Shown: one piece after another, positions 16,310-34,374 of the stretch
Layout: every line of letters starts with the position of its first letter
Numbering within the stretch: the stretch's first letter is position 1
Assembly: GCF_900113085.1 (NCBI RefSeq)
Contig: NZ_FOOC01000016.1
Coordinates: 1 to 36,600, forward strand
DNA from: Fontimonas thermophila
GTDB lineage: Bacteria; Pseudomonadota; Gammaproteobacteria; Nevskiales; Nevskiaceae
DNA length: 36,600 nucleotides
Reading direction: 5' to 3'
The notes under the pieces: generated by a model
The model's input: only the letters and a program-made list of their open reading frames with translations
What the model was told of the DNA's origin: nothing
Database searches by the model: none
Position numbers and translations under genes: made by a program

Positions 16310-18640
16310 GTGCGCATGGAGAACCAGACTCGCATCCGCCTTGCGGCGGGATGCATTCCTTTGCTGTTCACCCTGTCCGCTGCCGGCCAGACGCCGGCGC
16401 AAACCGCGGCTGCGGACAACGCAGACAGTACAGAGCCGGTGGCGCTCGATGCGATTGAAGTCACCGCCCAGCGGCGCGTCGAAAAACTGCAGGACGTGCC
16501 CGTTGCGGTGACGGCGCTGCCGGAAAGCCAGATCAACGCGCGCGGCATCGACGACATCGGCGATCTCAACGCCCTCGCGCCGGGCTTGCAGATCAGCAAG
16601 ACGCCCTCGAACACGACGATCTCGCAGATCACGATCCGCGGCGTCAGCCAGATCAATCCGGCGATCTACTGGGATCCGGCCGTCGGCGTCTACATCGATG
16701 GCATTTACCTCGGCAAAGCCCAGGGCTCGATCTTCAATCTCGTCGATCCATCGCGCATCGAAGTGCTGCGCGGCCCGCAGGGCACGCTCTATGGCCGCAA
16801 CACGCTCGCCGGCGCGATCAACATCGTGACGCGTGCGCCGAGCGGCAGCTTCAGCGGCAGCGCCAGCGTCGAGATCGGCAACTACGACGCGTTCGTGCAG
16901 CGCGCGTCGGTGGATTTGCCGCGCGTCGGCATCGCCAACATCGCGATCGGCGCACGCAGCGAACAGCGCGACGGCTGGGTCGACACGACGCGCGAGAGCT
17001 CCGTCCCCGCGCTCAACGACCGCAACAATCATGGCTTTCGCCTTGCCGCCGATCTCGACTTCGCACCCAGCCTGCGCGGCGAGTACCGCTTCGACTTCTC
17101 GACCGTCGATCAGACCAACAACTTCGATCAGCTCTACCGGCTGGAGCAGACCGGCGTGTTCGATCCGAGCTCGCCGCTCAACGCGCTGTACCCGGCGGTC
17201 GTTGCGTTTGCGTCGCGCCAGCGCCTGGAAAATGCCAGCGTCGATGCGCCGTCATTCGAGCGTTCGCGGGTCCAGGGACACTCTTTTACGCTGAGCTACG
17301 ATCTCGACGACGACATGCAGATCAAGTCGATCTCCGGTTTTCGCCGGCTCGACTGGAACGATTCGCTGGATCTCGACGGCGGCCCGACCGATCTGGTGTG
17401 GACGCAGCGCTTCACCGACTACGAGCAGTTCTCGCAGGATTTGCAACTGCTCGGCAATGCCGGGCGCTGGACCTACGTGGCCGGTATTTATTACTTCGGC
17501 GACGACGGCCACACCAACAACCCGCAGCGGTTCTTCGGCGGCGGCGCTGAATACGACTCCCGCTACGCGACCCAGACCGCGGCCTGGGCCGGTTATGGCC
17601 AGGTGGATTTCCGCCCGCTCGATCCGCTGACGCTCACGGCCGGCGTGCGCTACACGCGCGAGAAAAAAGAACTCGACCGTGTCTTCGGTGTCCGCGGCGA
17701 TCCGAGCGATCCGTTCTTCTACCTGATCCCGGAAGGCACGCATGCCGAGGACACCTTCGCTGCCACCACGCCGATGGCCGCAATCGCCTGGCGGTTCAAC
17801 GAACGGCTCAACGTGTACTTCCGCTACGCCGAGGGCTTCAAGAGCGGCGGCTTCAACGGCGAGTTCAGCCAGCCTCCTTCGGGTGATCCCGGTGAAGACA
17901 TCCCTGCGCTGATCGCGCTCAATCTCGCCGAAACGCGGCGGCCCTTCGATCCGGAGCACCAGCGCTCGTTCGAACTCGGCGCGAAAAGCTCCTACCTCGG
18001 CGGCCGCGCGCTGTTCAACGCCGCGGTCTTCCACAACCAGCTCAAGGACTTCCAGGCCTCGATCTTCCAGGGCACCGGCGCAGCGGCGACGATCATCCGC
18101 AACGTCGGCGACGCGACCATCAACGGCCTTGAGCTGGAATTCGCGCTCATCCCCATCGATGGCACCCAGATCCGCGCCAACTACGCCTACCTGGATGCGG
18201 AATACGACGATTTCCGCGATGCGCAGGGCAACAACGTCGCGCGCAATCGTGCCTTCGTGCACGCGCCCGAGCACAGCTTCAACGTGGTCATCGACAGCGA
18301 ACTGCTGCGCCGCGGCTGGGGCGCGCTGCATGCCGTCGTCGATTACGCGTGGACGGACGATTTCTACACCTATCCGTACCAGCTCACCCCGGTCGCGTTC
18401 GAACAGGTCGCCGGCGACACCGAAGTGCAGGCGCACGGGTTGCTCAACCTGCGTCTGGCGTTCACGGACATCCCGCTCGGCGACCGCGGCACCGGCGAGC
18501 TGGCCCTGTGGTGCCGCAACGCTCTCGACGACGACACCGCGAGCAACTTCATCGACTTTGGCCCCGCCTTCGGCAGCCTGACCGTGGCCAACTTCGAAGA
18601 ACCGCGCACCTTCGGCATCACCGGCACCGTGCGCTGGTGA
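16310..18640 (+). CDS. TonB-dependent outer-membrane receptor (second copy)
   Basis: The receptor is about 776 residues long. It has a signal peptide (LAAGCIPLLFTLSAAGQTPAQ), a TonB box and plug (DAIEVTAQRRVEKLQDVPVAVTA with small spacing changes, IEVLRGPQGTLYGRNTLAG) and a barrel ending FGITGTVRW. GTG 16310 is eight bases after AGGAG and is preferred over the ATG at 16316. It shares the plug pattern with the receptor at the left side but is shorter. The AEGFKSGGFNGEF pattern is typical of receptors common in sphingomonads and steroid degraders. A strong hairpin follows, so it is its own transcription unit. Confidence 0.9.
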   Translation: MRMENQTRIRLAAGCIPLLFTLSAAGQTPAQTAAADNADSTEPVALDAIEVTAQRRVEKLQDVPVAVTALPESQINARGIDDIGDLNALAPGLQISKTPSNTTISQITIRGVSQINPAIYWDPAVGVYIDGIYLGKAQGSIFNLVDPSRIEVLRGPQGTLYGRNTLAGAINIVTRAPSGSFSGSASVEIGNYDAFVQRASVDLPRVGIANIAIGARSEQRDGWVDTTRESSVPALNDRNNHGFRLAADLDFAPSLRGEYRFDFSTVDQTNNFDQLYRLEQTGVFDPSSPLNALYPAVVAFASRQRLENASVDAPSFERSRVQGHSFTLSYDLDDDMQIKSISGFRRLDWNDSLDLDGGPTDLVWTQRFTDYEQFSQDLQLLGNAGRWTYVAGIYYFGDDGHTNNPQRFFGGGAEYDSRYATQTAAWAGYGQVDFRPLDPLTLTAGVRYTREKKELDRVFGVRGDPSDPFFYLIPEGTHAEDTFAATTPMAAIAWRFNERLNVYFRYAEGFKSGGFNGEFSQPPSGDPGEDIPALIALNLAETRRPFDPEHQRSFELGAKSSYLGGRALFNAAVFHNQLKDFQASIFQGTGAAATIIRNVGDATINGLELEFALIPIDGTQIRANYAYLDAEYDDFRDAQGNNVARNRAFVHAPEHSFNVVIDSELLRRGWGALHAVVDYAWTDDFYTYPYQLTPVAFEQVAGDTEVQAHGLLNLRLAFTDIPLGDRGTGELALWCRNALDDDTASNFIDFGPAFGSLTVANFEEPRTFGITGTVRW

Positions 18641-18654
18641 GTCGTACCATGCCA

Positions 18655-18686
18655 GCACGGGGCCGGCCTGCGTGCCGGCCCCGTGC
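18655..18686 (+). terminator. Hairpin terminator after the second TonB receptor
   Basis: A perfect 13-bp GC-rich stem (GCACGGGGCCGGC and its complement) with a 6-base loop begins 14 bases after the receptor stop. Only a short GTTT follows. It probably ends the receptor transcript and separates it from the next operon. Confidence 0.65.
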
Positions 18687-18726
18687 GTTTGCGCATGCCC
18701 ATCCGTGCGCCCAGGCGCGCACAGTG

Positions 18727-18751
18727 CAAGTGCCCCTAACAAGTGCCCCTA
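18727..18751 (+). repeat. Tandem 12-bp direct repeat upstream of flavoprotein operon
   Basis: CAAGTGCCCCTA occurs twice with a 13-base period, about 90 bases before the start of the next flavoprotein gene. The position suits an operator or activator site for that operon. A chance repeat is possible. Confidence 0.35.
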
Positions 18752-18838
18752 CTCAAGACGGACGAAGATTCACCGCGGCGATCACCAATAATGGCCGCAT
18801 AGGTGCGTTGTTTGCGCCCGCTGGTGTCATCCCTGCCC

Positions 18839-20503
18839 ATGTCCCAATCCGCCGAAGCGCCGTCGCACGTCCTGCCGATCGAAGCACCGCTACGCCTGGT
18901 CTCGGCCGAAAGCGTGCCGTGGGACGGCGAGTGCGACGTGCTCGTCGCCGGCTTGGGCGCCGCCGGCGCGGCGGCGGCGATCACCGCCCGGGAAGCCGGC
19001 GCCGATGTGCGGATCGCCGAGCGTTTCGACGGCGGCGGGGCAACGGTCAAAAGCGGCGGCATCGTCTATCTCGGCGGCGGCACGCGCTACCAGATCGAGG
19101 CCGGCTATGCGGACACGCCGGAGGCGATGTTCAACTACCTGCGCCAGGAATGCGGCGATGCGGTCAGCGAGGCGACGCTGCGCGCCTTTTGCGCGGGCAG
19201 TAGCGAGCTGCTCGCCTGGCTGGAGTCGATCGGCGTGACCTTCCAGTCCTGCCCGCAGCCGCCCAAGACCTCGTATCCGAAGGACGGCACCTACCTCTAT
19301 TTCTCCGGCAACGAAGCCGTGCCCGCGTATGCCGCCAAGGCGCCGCCCGCGCCGCGCGGCCATCGCGTGAAAGCCCCGGGCATCGACTCCGGCCGCGAAC
19401 TGTACGCGGCGCTGTGCCGGCGCGTCGAGGCGCTCGGCATCCCCATCTGGCGCCAGACGGCGGTGCGCCGGCTGATCCTCGATGCCGATGGCGCGATCAT
19501 CGGCGCCGAACTGGCCCGCCTCGAACCCGGTTCCGCCGCGCAGCGTGCGCATCGCCGGCTGATCCGCCGCGCCGAGGCCTTGCACAACGTGCTGCCGGCG
19601 CGTGCCGACCGTTTGCGCGCACAGGCCCTCGCCCTGGAGCAGGCCCATGCCCGGCCGGTGCGCGTGCGCGCGCGCCGCGGCGTCGTGCTCGCCACCGGCG
19701 GCTTCATCTTCAACCGCGAGATGGTGCGCCAGCATGCCGGCCGCTATCTGCCGGCGATGCGTCTGGGCGCAACCGGCTGCGACGGCAGCGGCATCCGCCT
19801 GGGCTTGAGCGTCGGCGCCGTCGCCGCGCGCATGGACAGAGTCTCGGCATGGCGGTTCATCAACCCGCCCAGCGCCTGGCCGCGCGGCATCGTCGTCGGG
19901 CCGGACGGCCGGCGGTTCTGCAATGAACAGGTTTACGGCGCAAAGCTCGGCGTCGAGATGGTCGAGCGCGCCGGCGGCCGCGCCTGGCTGATCCTCGACG
20001 CACGGCTGCGCCGCGCCGCGCTGCGCGAGGCGCTGTTCGGACGGCTGTGGTTTTTCCAGAGCGTGCCGGCGCTGCTGCTGATGCTGTTGGCGCCGCGCGC
20101 GCGTTCGATCGAGGCGCTCGCCCGCAAGCTGGGCCTGCCGCCAGAACCCCTGCGCGCGACCGTGGACGCCTACAACGCCGCCGCGCGTGGCCAGCGCGAG
20201 GATGAGTACGGCAAGTCGCCGGAGCTGCGCGCGGCGCTCGCGCACGCGCCGTATTACGCGATGGACATCTCCGCCGGCAGCAAGACCTTTCCGTGCCCGG
20301 CGATCACGCTCGGCGGTCTGGTCGTGGATGAGGTCAGCGGTGCCGTCTTGAACGAGCACCGCCAGCCGATCGCCGGACTCTACGCCGCCGGCCGCACCGC
20401 GGTCGGCATCGCCTCCCATCGCTACGTCAGCGGCCTGTCGCTCGCCGATTGCCTGTGGTCCGGCCGGCGCGCCGGCCGGCACGCGGCAGCACGCACGGAC
20501 TGA
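18839..20503 (+). CDS. KstD-related FAD-dependent dehydrogenase (second copy)
   Basis: This 554-residue flavoprotein has an FAD fold GLGAAG (38-43), then TVKSGGIVYLGGG, a middle GVVLATGGFIFN and an end YVSGLSLADCLWSGRRAG. It belongs to the FAD_binding_2 superfamily, as does the first copy, but the end lacks the PxYAGAGST pattern of true delta1-dehydrogenases. Another 3-ketosteroid oxidation or reduction is therefore more likely. A stretch of about 60 residues near 235-290, rich in Ala/Arg, looks like a helical insertion. The start ATG 18839 was chosen because upstream in-frame codons lack family-like sequence. It leads an operon with an SDR 27 bases downstream, a CoA ligase and another SDR. 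Confidence 0.82.
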   Translation: MSQSAEAPSHVLPIEAPLRLVSAESVPWDGECDVLVAGLGAAGAAAAITAREAGADVRIAERFDGGGATVKSGGIVYLGGGTRYQIEAGYADTPEAMFNYLRQECGDAVSEATLRAFCAGSSELLAWLESIGVTFQSCPQPPKTSYPKDGTYLYFSGNEAVPAYAAKAPPAPRGHRVKAPGIDSGRELYAALCRRVEALGIPIWRQTAVRRLILDADGAIIGAELARLEPGSAAQRAHRRLIRRAEALHNVLPARADRLRAQALALEQAHARPVRVRARRGVVLATGGFIFNREMVRQHAGRYLPAMRLGATGCDGSGIRLGLSVGAVAARMDRVSAWRFINPPSAWPRGIVVGPDGRRFCNEQVYGAKLGVEMVERAGGRAWLILDARLRRAALREALFGRLWFFQSVPALLLMLLAPRARSIEALARKLGLPPEPLRATVDAYNAAARGQREDEYGKSPELRAALAHAPYYAMDISAGSKTFPCPAITLGGLVVDEVSGAVLNEHRQPIAGLYAAGRTAVGIASHRYVSGLSLADCLWSGRRAGRHAAARTD

Positions 20504-20530
20504 TCCACAAACACGCACACGGGAACCAAC

Positions 20531-21298
20531 ATGGGACGAGTGAACGGCAAGGTCGCGATCATCACCGGTGCCGCCAGCGGCGTGGGCAAGGAAGATGCCC
20601 TCCTGCTCGCGCGCGAAGGCGCCAGGGTGGTTCTCACCGACGTCAACGAGGACGCCGGCCGCGAGGTGGCCAAGACCATCGGCGATGCGGCACTGTTCGT
20701 GAAGCACGACATCGCTTCGGAAGAAGACTGGCGCCGCGTCATCGCCCTCACCCAGGACACCTTCGGCGGCCTGGACGTGCTCGTCAACAACGCGGCGATC
20801 CTCAAGCAGGCGAGCATCGAGGACACCACGCTCGAACTCTGGGAACAGGTGCAGCGCGTCAACAGCACCGGCTATTTCCTCGGCTGCCACTACGGCTACA
20901 AGGCGATGAAAGCGCGCGGCGGCGGCTCGATCATCAACATGTCGTCGATGGCCGGCATCGGCGGCGTCTCCTCGTTCTGCGCCTACAGCGCCTCCAAGGC
21001 CGCGGTCGCCGGCCTGACCCGTTCGATCGCGGCGTACAGCCGCTTCCACCGCATCCCGATCCGCTGCAACAGCATCCACCCGGACGGCATCAAGACACCG
21101 ATGGTGTTCAACCTGCCGCGCGATCCGCACAAACCCTCGACGGTACGCGAGGGCAATGACCCCAAACGGCTGATGGACCGCTTCTGCGAGCCGATCGACA
21201 TCGCCCATCTGGTGCTGTTCCTCGCCTCGGACGAGTCGCGCTTCATCAACGGCGCGGAGCTGCGCATCGACAACGGTTATCTGATGTGGGCGGACTGA
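20531..21298 (+). CDS. Short-chain dehydrogenase/reductase (SDR) 3, hydroxysteroid-dehydrogenase-like
   Basis: This 255-residue classical SDR has TGAASGVG (12-19), an Asp after beta-2 (LTDVNE, NAD preference), NNAA and YSASK (Y152, K156). It resembles 3-alpha/20-beta- and 7-alpha-hydroxysteroid dehydrogenases, including the NSIHPDGIKTPM loop and the RFINGAELRIDNGYL end. It would interconvert a hydroxyl and a ketone on the pathway intermediate. It starts 27 bases after the flavoprotein and ends 2 bases before the ligase start, so the group is one transcript. Confidence 0.88.
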   Translation: MGRVNGKVAIITGAASGVGKEDALLLAREGARVVLTDVNEDAGREVAKTIGDAALFVKHDIASEEDWRRVIALTQDTFGGLDVLVNNAAILKQASIEDTTLELWEQVQRVNSTGYFLGCHYGYKAMKARGGGSIINMSSMAGIGGVSSFCAYSASKAAVAGLTRSIAAYSRFHRIPIRCNSIHPDGIKTPMVFNLPRDPHKPSTVREGNDPKRLMDRFCEPIDIAHLVLFLASDESRFINGAELRIDNGYLMWAD

Positions 21299-21300
21299 CG

Positions 21301-22854
21301 GTGAACACGACGGTTCCTGCCGCTTTTGCAGCATCCGTCGCGCGTCATGCGCAGCGCACCGCCGTCATCGGCGAGGACGGCGCAACGCTCAGCTATGCGA
21401 AACTCGATGCGCAGCGTCTGGATGCAGCGCGCGCGCTGATCGCGCTCGGTGTACGCCGCGGTGACCGCGTCGCGATCTGGGCGCCGAATGGCGTCGAATG
21501 GATCATCGCCGGCCTTGCCATCCACAGCGTCGGCGCCGCCCTGGTGCCGGTGAACACGCGCATGAAAGGCATGGAGGCCGGATACATCCTGAAAAAAAGC
21601 GGCGCGCGCGTGTTGTTTTGTGCCGGCGACTTTTTGGGCGTGCACTACCCGACGCTGCTCGGCGAGCACCGTCCGCCGACACTCGAGCACCTCGTCGTGC
21701 TGCGCGATGCGCGCCCCGGCGACCTGACCTGGACAGCTTTCCTCGAACGTGGCGCCGCCGTACCGATGGACACAGCGCGGCAATGCGCAGACGCGGTGCG
21801 CGCGGACGACGTGATGGACGTGATGTTCACCTCCGGCACCACCGGCCATCCCAAGGGCGTGATCACACATCACGCGCAAAACCTGCGCGTGATCGCCGAG
21901 TGGTCGAAGGCCGTGGGCCTGAGCGCGGACGACCGTTACCTGATCGTCAACCCGTTCTTCCACGCCTTTGGCTACAAGGTCGGCTGGCTTGCGGGCCTTC
22001 TGGCCGGCTGCACCCTCCTGCCGCACGCAGTGTTCGACGCCGGCGCGATCCTGCGCCGCATCGAACGCGACCGCATCTCCGTACTGCCGGGACCGCCGAC
22101 GCTGTTCATTTCCCTGCTCGACGACCCGGCGCGGGCAAGAACCGATCTCTCCAGCCTGCGCGCGACGATCACCGGCGCGGCGGCGATCGCGCCAAGCCTG
22201 ATCGAACGCATCCGCGCGGAACTCGGCTTTAAGATCGTGCTCACCGGCTACGGACTCACCGAGACCTGCGGCGTGGTGACGCTCTGTGCCGCCGACGACG
22301 ATGCCCAGACCATTGCGCTGACCTCGGGCAAGGCCATCCCCGGCATCGAGCTGCGCTGCGTAGGGCCCGACAACCGCCCGCTGCCGCCGGGCGTCCCCGG
22401 CGAAATCGTCGTGCGCGGCTACAACGTGATGCAGGGCTATCTCGACGATCCGGCGGCAACCCGCGAGGCCATCGACGCCGACGGCTGGCTGCACACCGGC
22501 GACGTCGGCGTGCTCGACGAGCGCGGGTACCTGAAAATCACCGATCGTCTCAAAGACCTCTACATCTGCGGCGGCTTCAACTGTTACCCGGCGGAAATCG
22601 AGCGGATGATGGCCGCACATCCGGCGATCGCGCAGGTCGCGGTCATCGGCATCCCCGACGCGCGCATGGGCGAGGTGGGCAAAGCGTTCGTCGTCCTGCG
22701 CCCGGGCCACACGCTGGATGCACCGGCACTGATCGCCTGGTGCCGCGAACGCATGGCCAATTACAAGGTCCCGCGCCAGGTGGTCTTCGTCGATCACCTG
22801 CCGACCAACCCCTCCGGCAAGGTGATGAAATTCAAACTCAGGAGCGCATCATGA
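21301..22854 (+). CDS. FadD3-like acyl-CoA ligase (AMP-binding)
   Basis: These 517 residues form an adenylating CoA ligase. The P-loop FTSGTTGHPKG is at 176-186, followed by NPFFHAFGYKVGWLAG, YGLTET, DGWLHTGDVG and ITDRLKDLYICGGFN, with the catalytic Lys507 in NPSGKV. Wording around FFHAFGYK and VLPGPPT is close to FadD3, which activates the C/D-ring propanoate (HIP) left after steroid A/B-ring removal. GTG 21301, two bases after the SDR stop, is preferred to GTG 21286. The stop overlaps the next ATG (ATGA). The presence of this ligase supports steroid-like C/D-ring catabolism; it is not proof. Confidence 0.86.
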   Translation: MNTTVPAAFAASVARHAQRTAVIGEDGATLSYAKLDAQRLDAARALIALGVRRGDRVAIWAPNGVEWIIAGLAIHSVGAALVPVNTRMKGMEAGYILKKSGARVLFCAGDFLGVHYPTLLGEHRPPTLEHLVVLRDARPGDLTWTAFLERGAAVPMDTARQCADAVRADDVMDVMFTSGTTGHPKGVITHHAQNLRVIAEWSKAVGLSADDRYLIVNPFFHAFGYKVGWLAGLLAGCTLLPHAVFDAGAILRRIERDRISVLPGPPTLFISLLDDPARARTDLSSLRATITGAAAIAPSLIERIRAELGFKIVLTGYGLTETCGVVTLCAADDDAQTIALTSGKAIPGIELRCVGPDNRPLPPGVPGEIVVRGYNVMQGYLDDPAATREAIDADGWLHTGDVGVLDERGYLKITDRLKDLYICGGFNCYPAEIERMMAAHPAIAQVAVIGIPDARMGEVGKAFVVLRPGHTLDAPALIAWCRERMANYKVPRQVVFVDHLPTNPSGKVMKFKLRSAS

Positions 22855-23726
22855 ACGCAACGCTTGCACGCGATCTCGCCGGCAAAGTCGCAGTGGTCAC
22901 CGGCGCCTCGCGCGGCGCCGGCAAGGGGATTGCCATCGCGCTCGGCGCACACGGCGCCACCGTCTATGTCACCGGCCGCTCGCTCAAGGAAGGCGACGCG
23001 CCGCTGCCCGGCACCATCGCCGCCACCGCCGAAGCGGTGACAAACGCCGGCGGCAAGGGCATCGCAGTGGCCTGCGACCATGCCAACGACGCCGACGTCA
23101 AAGCCCTGTTCGAACGCGTCGAGGCCGAGCAGAACCGGCTCGACATCCTCGTCAACAACGCCACCTTCCTGCACGATCGGCTCATCGACAAGGGCGGCTT
23201 CTGGGAAAAACCGCTGGAACTCGTCCACATCCTCGACGTGGGCCTGCGCTCGGCCTATGTCGCGAGCTGGTATGCCGCCCCGCTGATGGTGCGGCAGAAA
23301 AACGGCCTGATCGTGTTCACCTCCAGCTTCGGGGCCAACTGCTACATGCACGGACCGGCCTACGGTGCGCAAAAAGCCGGCGTCGATAAATTCGCCAAGG
23401 ACATGGGGGTCGATCTCAAACCCCACAACGTCGCCGCGGTCTCGATCTGGATGGGCATGCTGCGCACCGAACGCACTCGGCGCGTGATGGACCGCGCGCC
23501 GGACAAATACGCCGGCTTCTGGGAGATCGCCGAAACCCCCCAGTTCACCGGCCATCTCATCGCCGCGCTCTACAACGACCCGGCGCGCGCCGAAAAATCC
23601 GGCCAGGTTCACATTGGTGCCGAACTCGCCGAGGTCTATGGCCTGACCGACGAAGGCCGCAAAGTTCCCTCCCACCGCGCCATGCTCGGCGGCCCCACGC
23701 CGCCGCATCCGGCCATCGTCGAATAA
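22851..23726 (+). CDS. Short-chain dehydrogenase/reductase (SDR) 4, DHRS1-like
   Basis: This longer SDR (291 residues) has TGASRGAGKG (17-26), NNATFL, TSSFGANCYMHGPAYGAQK with Y171 and K175, and a C-terminal extension GQVHIGAELAEVYGL. These match the DHRS1-type subgroup rather than the three shorter SDRs here. DHRS1-type enzymes act on steroids and carbonyls. It is translationally coupled to the CoA ligase by a 4-base overlap, with AGGAG just upstream. It ends the catabolic operon; a hairpin follows. Confidence 0.86.
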   Translation: MNATLARDLAGKVAVVTGASRGAGKGIAIALGAHGATVYVTGRSLKEGDAPLPGTIAATAEAVTNAGGKGIAVACDHANDADVKALFERVEAEQNRLDILVNNATFLHDRLIDKGGFWEKPLELVHILDVGLRSAYVASWYAAPLMVRQKNGLIVFTSSFGANCYMHGPAYGAQKAGVDKFAKDMGVDLKPHNVAAVSIWMGMLRTERTRRVMDRAPDKYAGFWEIAETPQFTGHLIAALYNDPARAEKSGQVHIGAELAEVYGLTDEGRKVPSHRAMLGGPTPPHPAIVE

Positions 23727-23773
23727 AGCAACGCGCGCCCATCTGCCCGCGCGCGTGGGACCGGCATCCCACC

Positions 23774-23796
23774 ACGGGCTCACGTTTTGAGCCCGT
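23774..23796 (+). terminator. Hairpin terminator after the catabolic operon
   Basis: A 9-bp stem (ACGGGCTCA / TGAGCCCGT) with a 5-base loop lies 47 bases after the last SDR stop and is followed by TCTTG. The T-run is short. It likely separates the catabolic operon from rmuC and the CRISPR genes. Confidence 0.5.
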
Positions 23797-23865
23797 TCTT
23801 GCGTAAAGTGGGGCCGTGACCGGCCAGGTGCCGGCACGCACCCAAAACCCGCAGGGAGGAGCCTC

Positions 23866-23930
23866 ATGCCACACCGGTTATGCCCGGCCTGCTCGCGTGC
23901 AGGCCACCCCTCATCGACCGGACGCCGCCC

Positions 23931-23934
<4 letters not shown>
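23866..23934 (+). CDS. Possible 22-residue leader peptide coupled to rmuC
   Basis: A short frame begins at ATG 23866, four bases after an ideal ribosome site (GGGAGGAG, 23854-23861). It encodes MPHRLCPACSRAGHPSSTGR plus two residues. Its TGA overlaps the rmuC ATG in an ATGA arrangement. It contains a CPAC pair. It is too short for homology. The strong ribosome site with translational coupling suggests that it is translated and sets rmuC expression; alternatively it is only a fortuitous frame in the leader. Confidence 0.45.
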
Positions 23935-31745
<7,811 letters not shown>

Positions 31746-31769
31746 AGACAAAGACACCACTGACACTGA

Positions 31770-33326
<1,557 letters not shown>

Positions 33327-33336
33327 AAGCGCTCTT

Positions 33337-33358
33337 CATGACGAGCGAGATCGTCATG
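33337..33358. terminator. Possible terminator between csb2 and hepT
   Basis: An 8-bp perfect stem (CATGACGA / TCGTCATG) with a 6-base loop starts 11 bases after the csb2 stop and is followed by GTTTTGGG. It could end the interference operon before the convergent hepT gene. The T-run is weak. Confidence 0.4.
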
Positions 33359-33434
33359 GTTTTGGGTGCGGAACGCCGGTCATTCCACAGAAAAACGCTG
33401 CTCATGGCCTCGATCCCCGCCGAGAGACTTGGTC

Positions 33435-33848
33435 TTAACCCTCCCCCAACCTCGGCCGCACCGCCTCCGCCAGCGCGATCAGATCATCGAGCCGCTCACG
33501 GATGACCGTCTCGACGATGTCGAGGTCGAGATTCTGGTATTGGTGAATCGCGATGTTGCGAAAGCCGACCATGCTCTGGAGCCGGGCGCTCAGCTCCGGC
33601 GGGATGATGCCCGCGCGCTCGAGCAGGGCAAAGCTTTCGCGGGATTCGGCTGGCACGCCCAGGCGGTGCTTGCGGATGAGCATGTTGGCGAGATCGATCG
33701 CCGCCTCACAGGCACGGGTGACGTTGATGAGCGCCGCGTCCTGTCGGGTGTAGTCAGTGCGGAAGGCCGCGCCCGCGGCGGCGTGCTCGCTGCGCGCCCG
33801 CTCGACACAGCGCATGAGGGTGGCGATCTTGCGCGCGGCGACGCTCAT
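33435..33848 (-). CDS. hepT: HepT, HEPN-domain RNase toxin
   Basis: This 137-residue helical protein has the HEPN motif RNIAIHQY (R97, H102, Y104), the R-x4-H RNase site, with a neighbouring Tyr. In the studied Shewanella HepT the matching Tyr104 is adenylylated by MntA, which silences the toxin. The RACEAAIDLANMLI helix is typical. The start ATG 33848 overlaps the mntA stop (ATGA), so the antitoxin enzyme is made first. The pair is inverted relative to the cas genes, between interference and adaptation modules. Confidence 0.9.
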   Translation of the reverse strand: MSVAARKIATLMRCVERARSEHAAAGAAFRTDYTRQDAALINVTRACEAAIDLANMLIRKHRLGVPAESRESFALLERAGIIPPELSARLQSMVGFRNIAIHQYQNLDLDIVETVIRERLDDLIALAEAVRPRLGEG

Positions 33849-34258
33849 GCCGGGCCACGCAAGGTTTGGCGCAGATAGTGATCCACGATGTCTCGGCGGC
33901 GCGGGTTGAAGTCGGCGTAGGCGCTCATGCGCTCGGCTTCCCAGCCCAGCACTTCGGATTCGTTGGTGATCCGCAGTGTCTGCCCTTCGCGCAGCACCTG
34001 ATGCACGAGATCGAGGTTCGCCTCGCGCAGGTCCACCAGATCCACCTCGCGTCCAGCCAGACGTGAAAGCTCGGCGATCAAACCGAGCTTGTCGCGCAGC
34101 CGCGCGCCCGGGGGCAGCAGCACGGCCAGGTCGAGATCGCTGTCCGGACGGGCGTCGCCGCGCGCAAGGCTGCCGAAGGCGTAGATCGCCCAGGCTTGCG
34201 GCAGACGGGCCGCGAGGGCTCGGCCCACTTCTTCGATCACGCGCGGCAGTTCAGCCAT
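33845..34258 (-). CDS. mntA: MntA, nucleotidyltransferase antitoxin
   Basis: This 137-residue minimal nucleotidyltransferase has GSLARGDARPDSDLDL (G29, S30, D41, D43) and a third acid D73 (REVDLVDL). MntA antitoxins add AMP to the HepT tyrosine and so neutralise it. ATG 34258 gives the usual length; upstream in-frame codons add 21 residues of non-family sequence. No good ribosome site is seen. It is transcribed away from cas4-cas1 from a shared 116-base region, so the two may share regulation. Confidence 0.9.
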   Translation of the reverse strand: MAELPRVIEEVGRALAARLPQAWAIYAFGSLARGDARPDSDLDLAVLLPPGARLRDKLGLIAELSRLAGREVDLVDLREANLDLVHQVLREGQTLRITNESEVLGWEAERMSAYADFNPRRRDIVDHYLRQTLRGPA

Positions 34259-34374
34259 GTTTCGAATCTTAACAAGGTTCCGCCAAGGCCCCGCACCTGC
34301 GTTGCAAGCCATCGGCTTCACCCATCCCCGCCGCGCATGGATACTGAAGCCGGCCCAGCCTATCGCTTCGCGCC

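Noticed and set aside
18890-21334. Very long minus-strand open frame (about 814 codons) opposite the second flavoprotein and SDR
   Set aside because: It is a GC-rich shadow of two well-supported plus-strand genes, shows no family motifs, and crosses a gene boundary.
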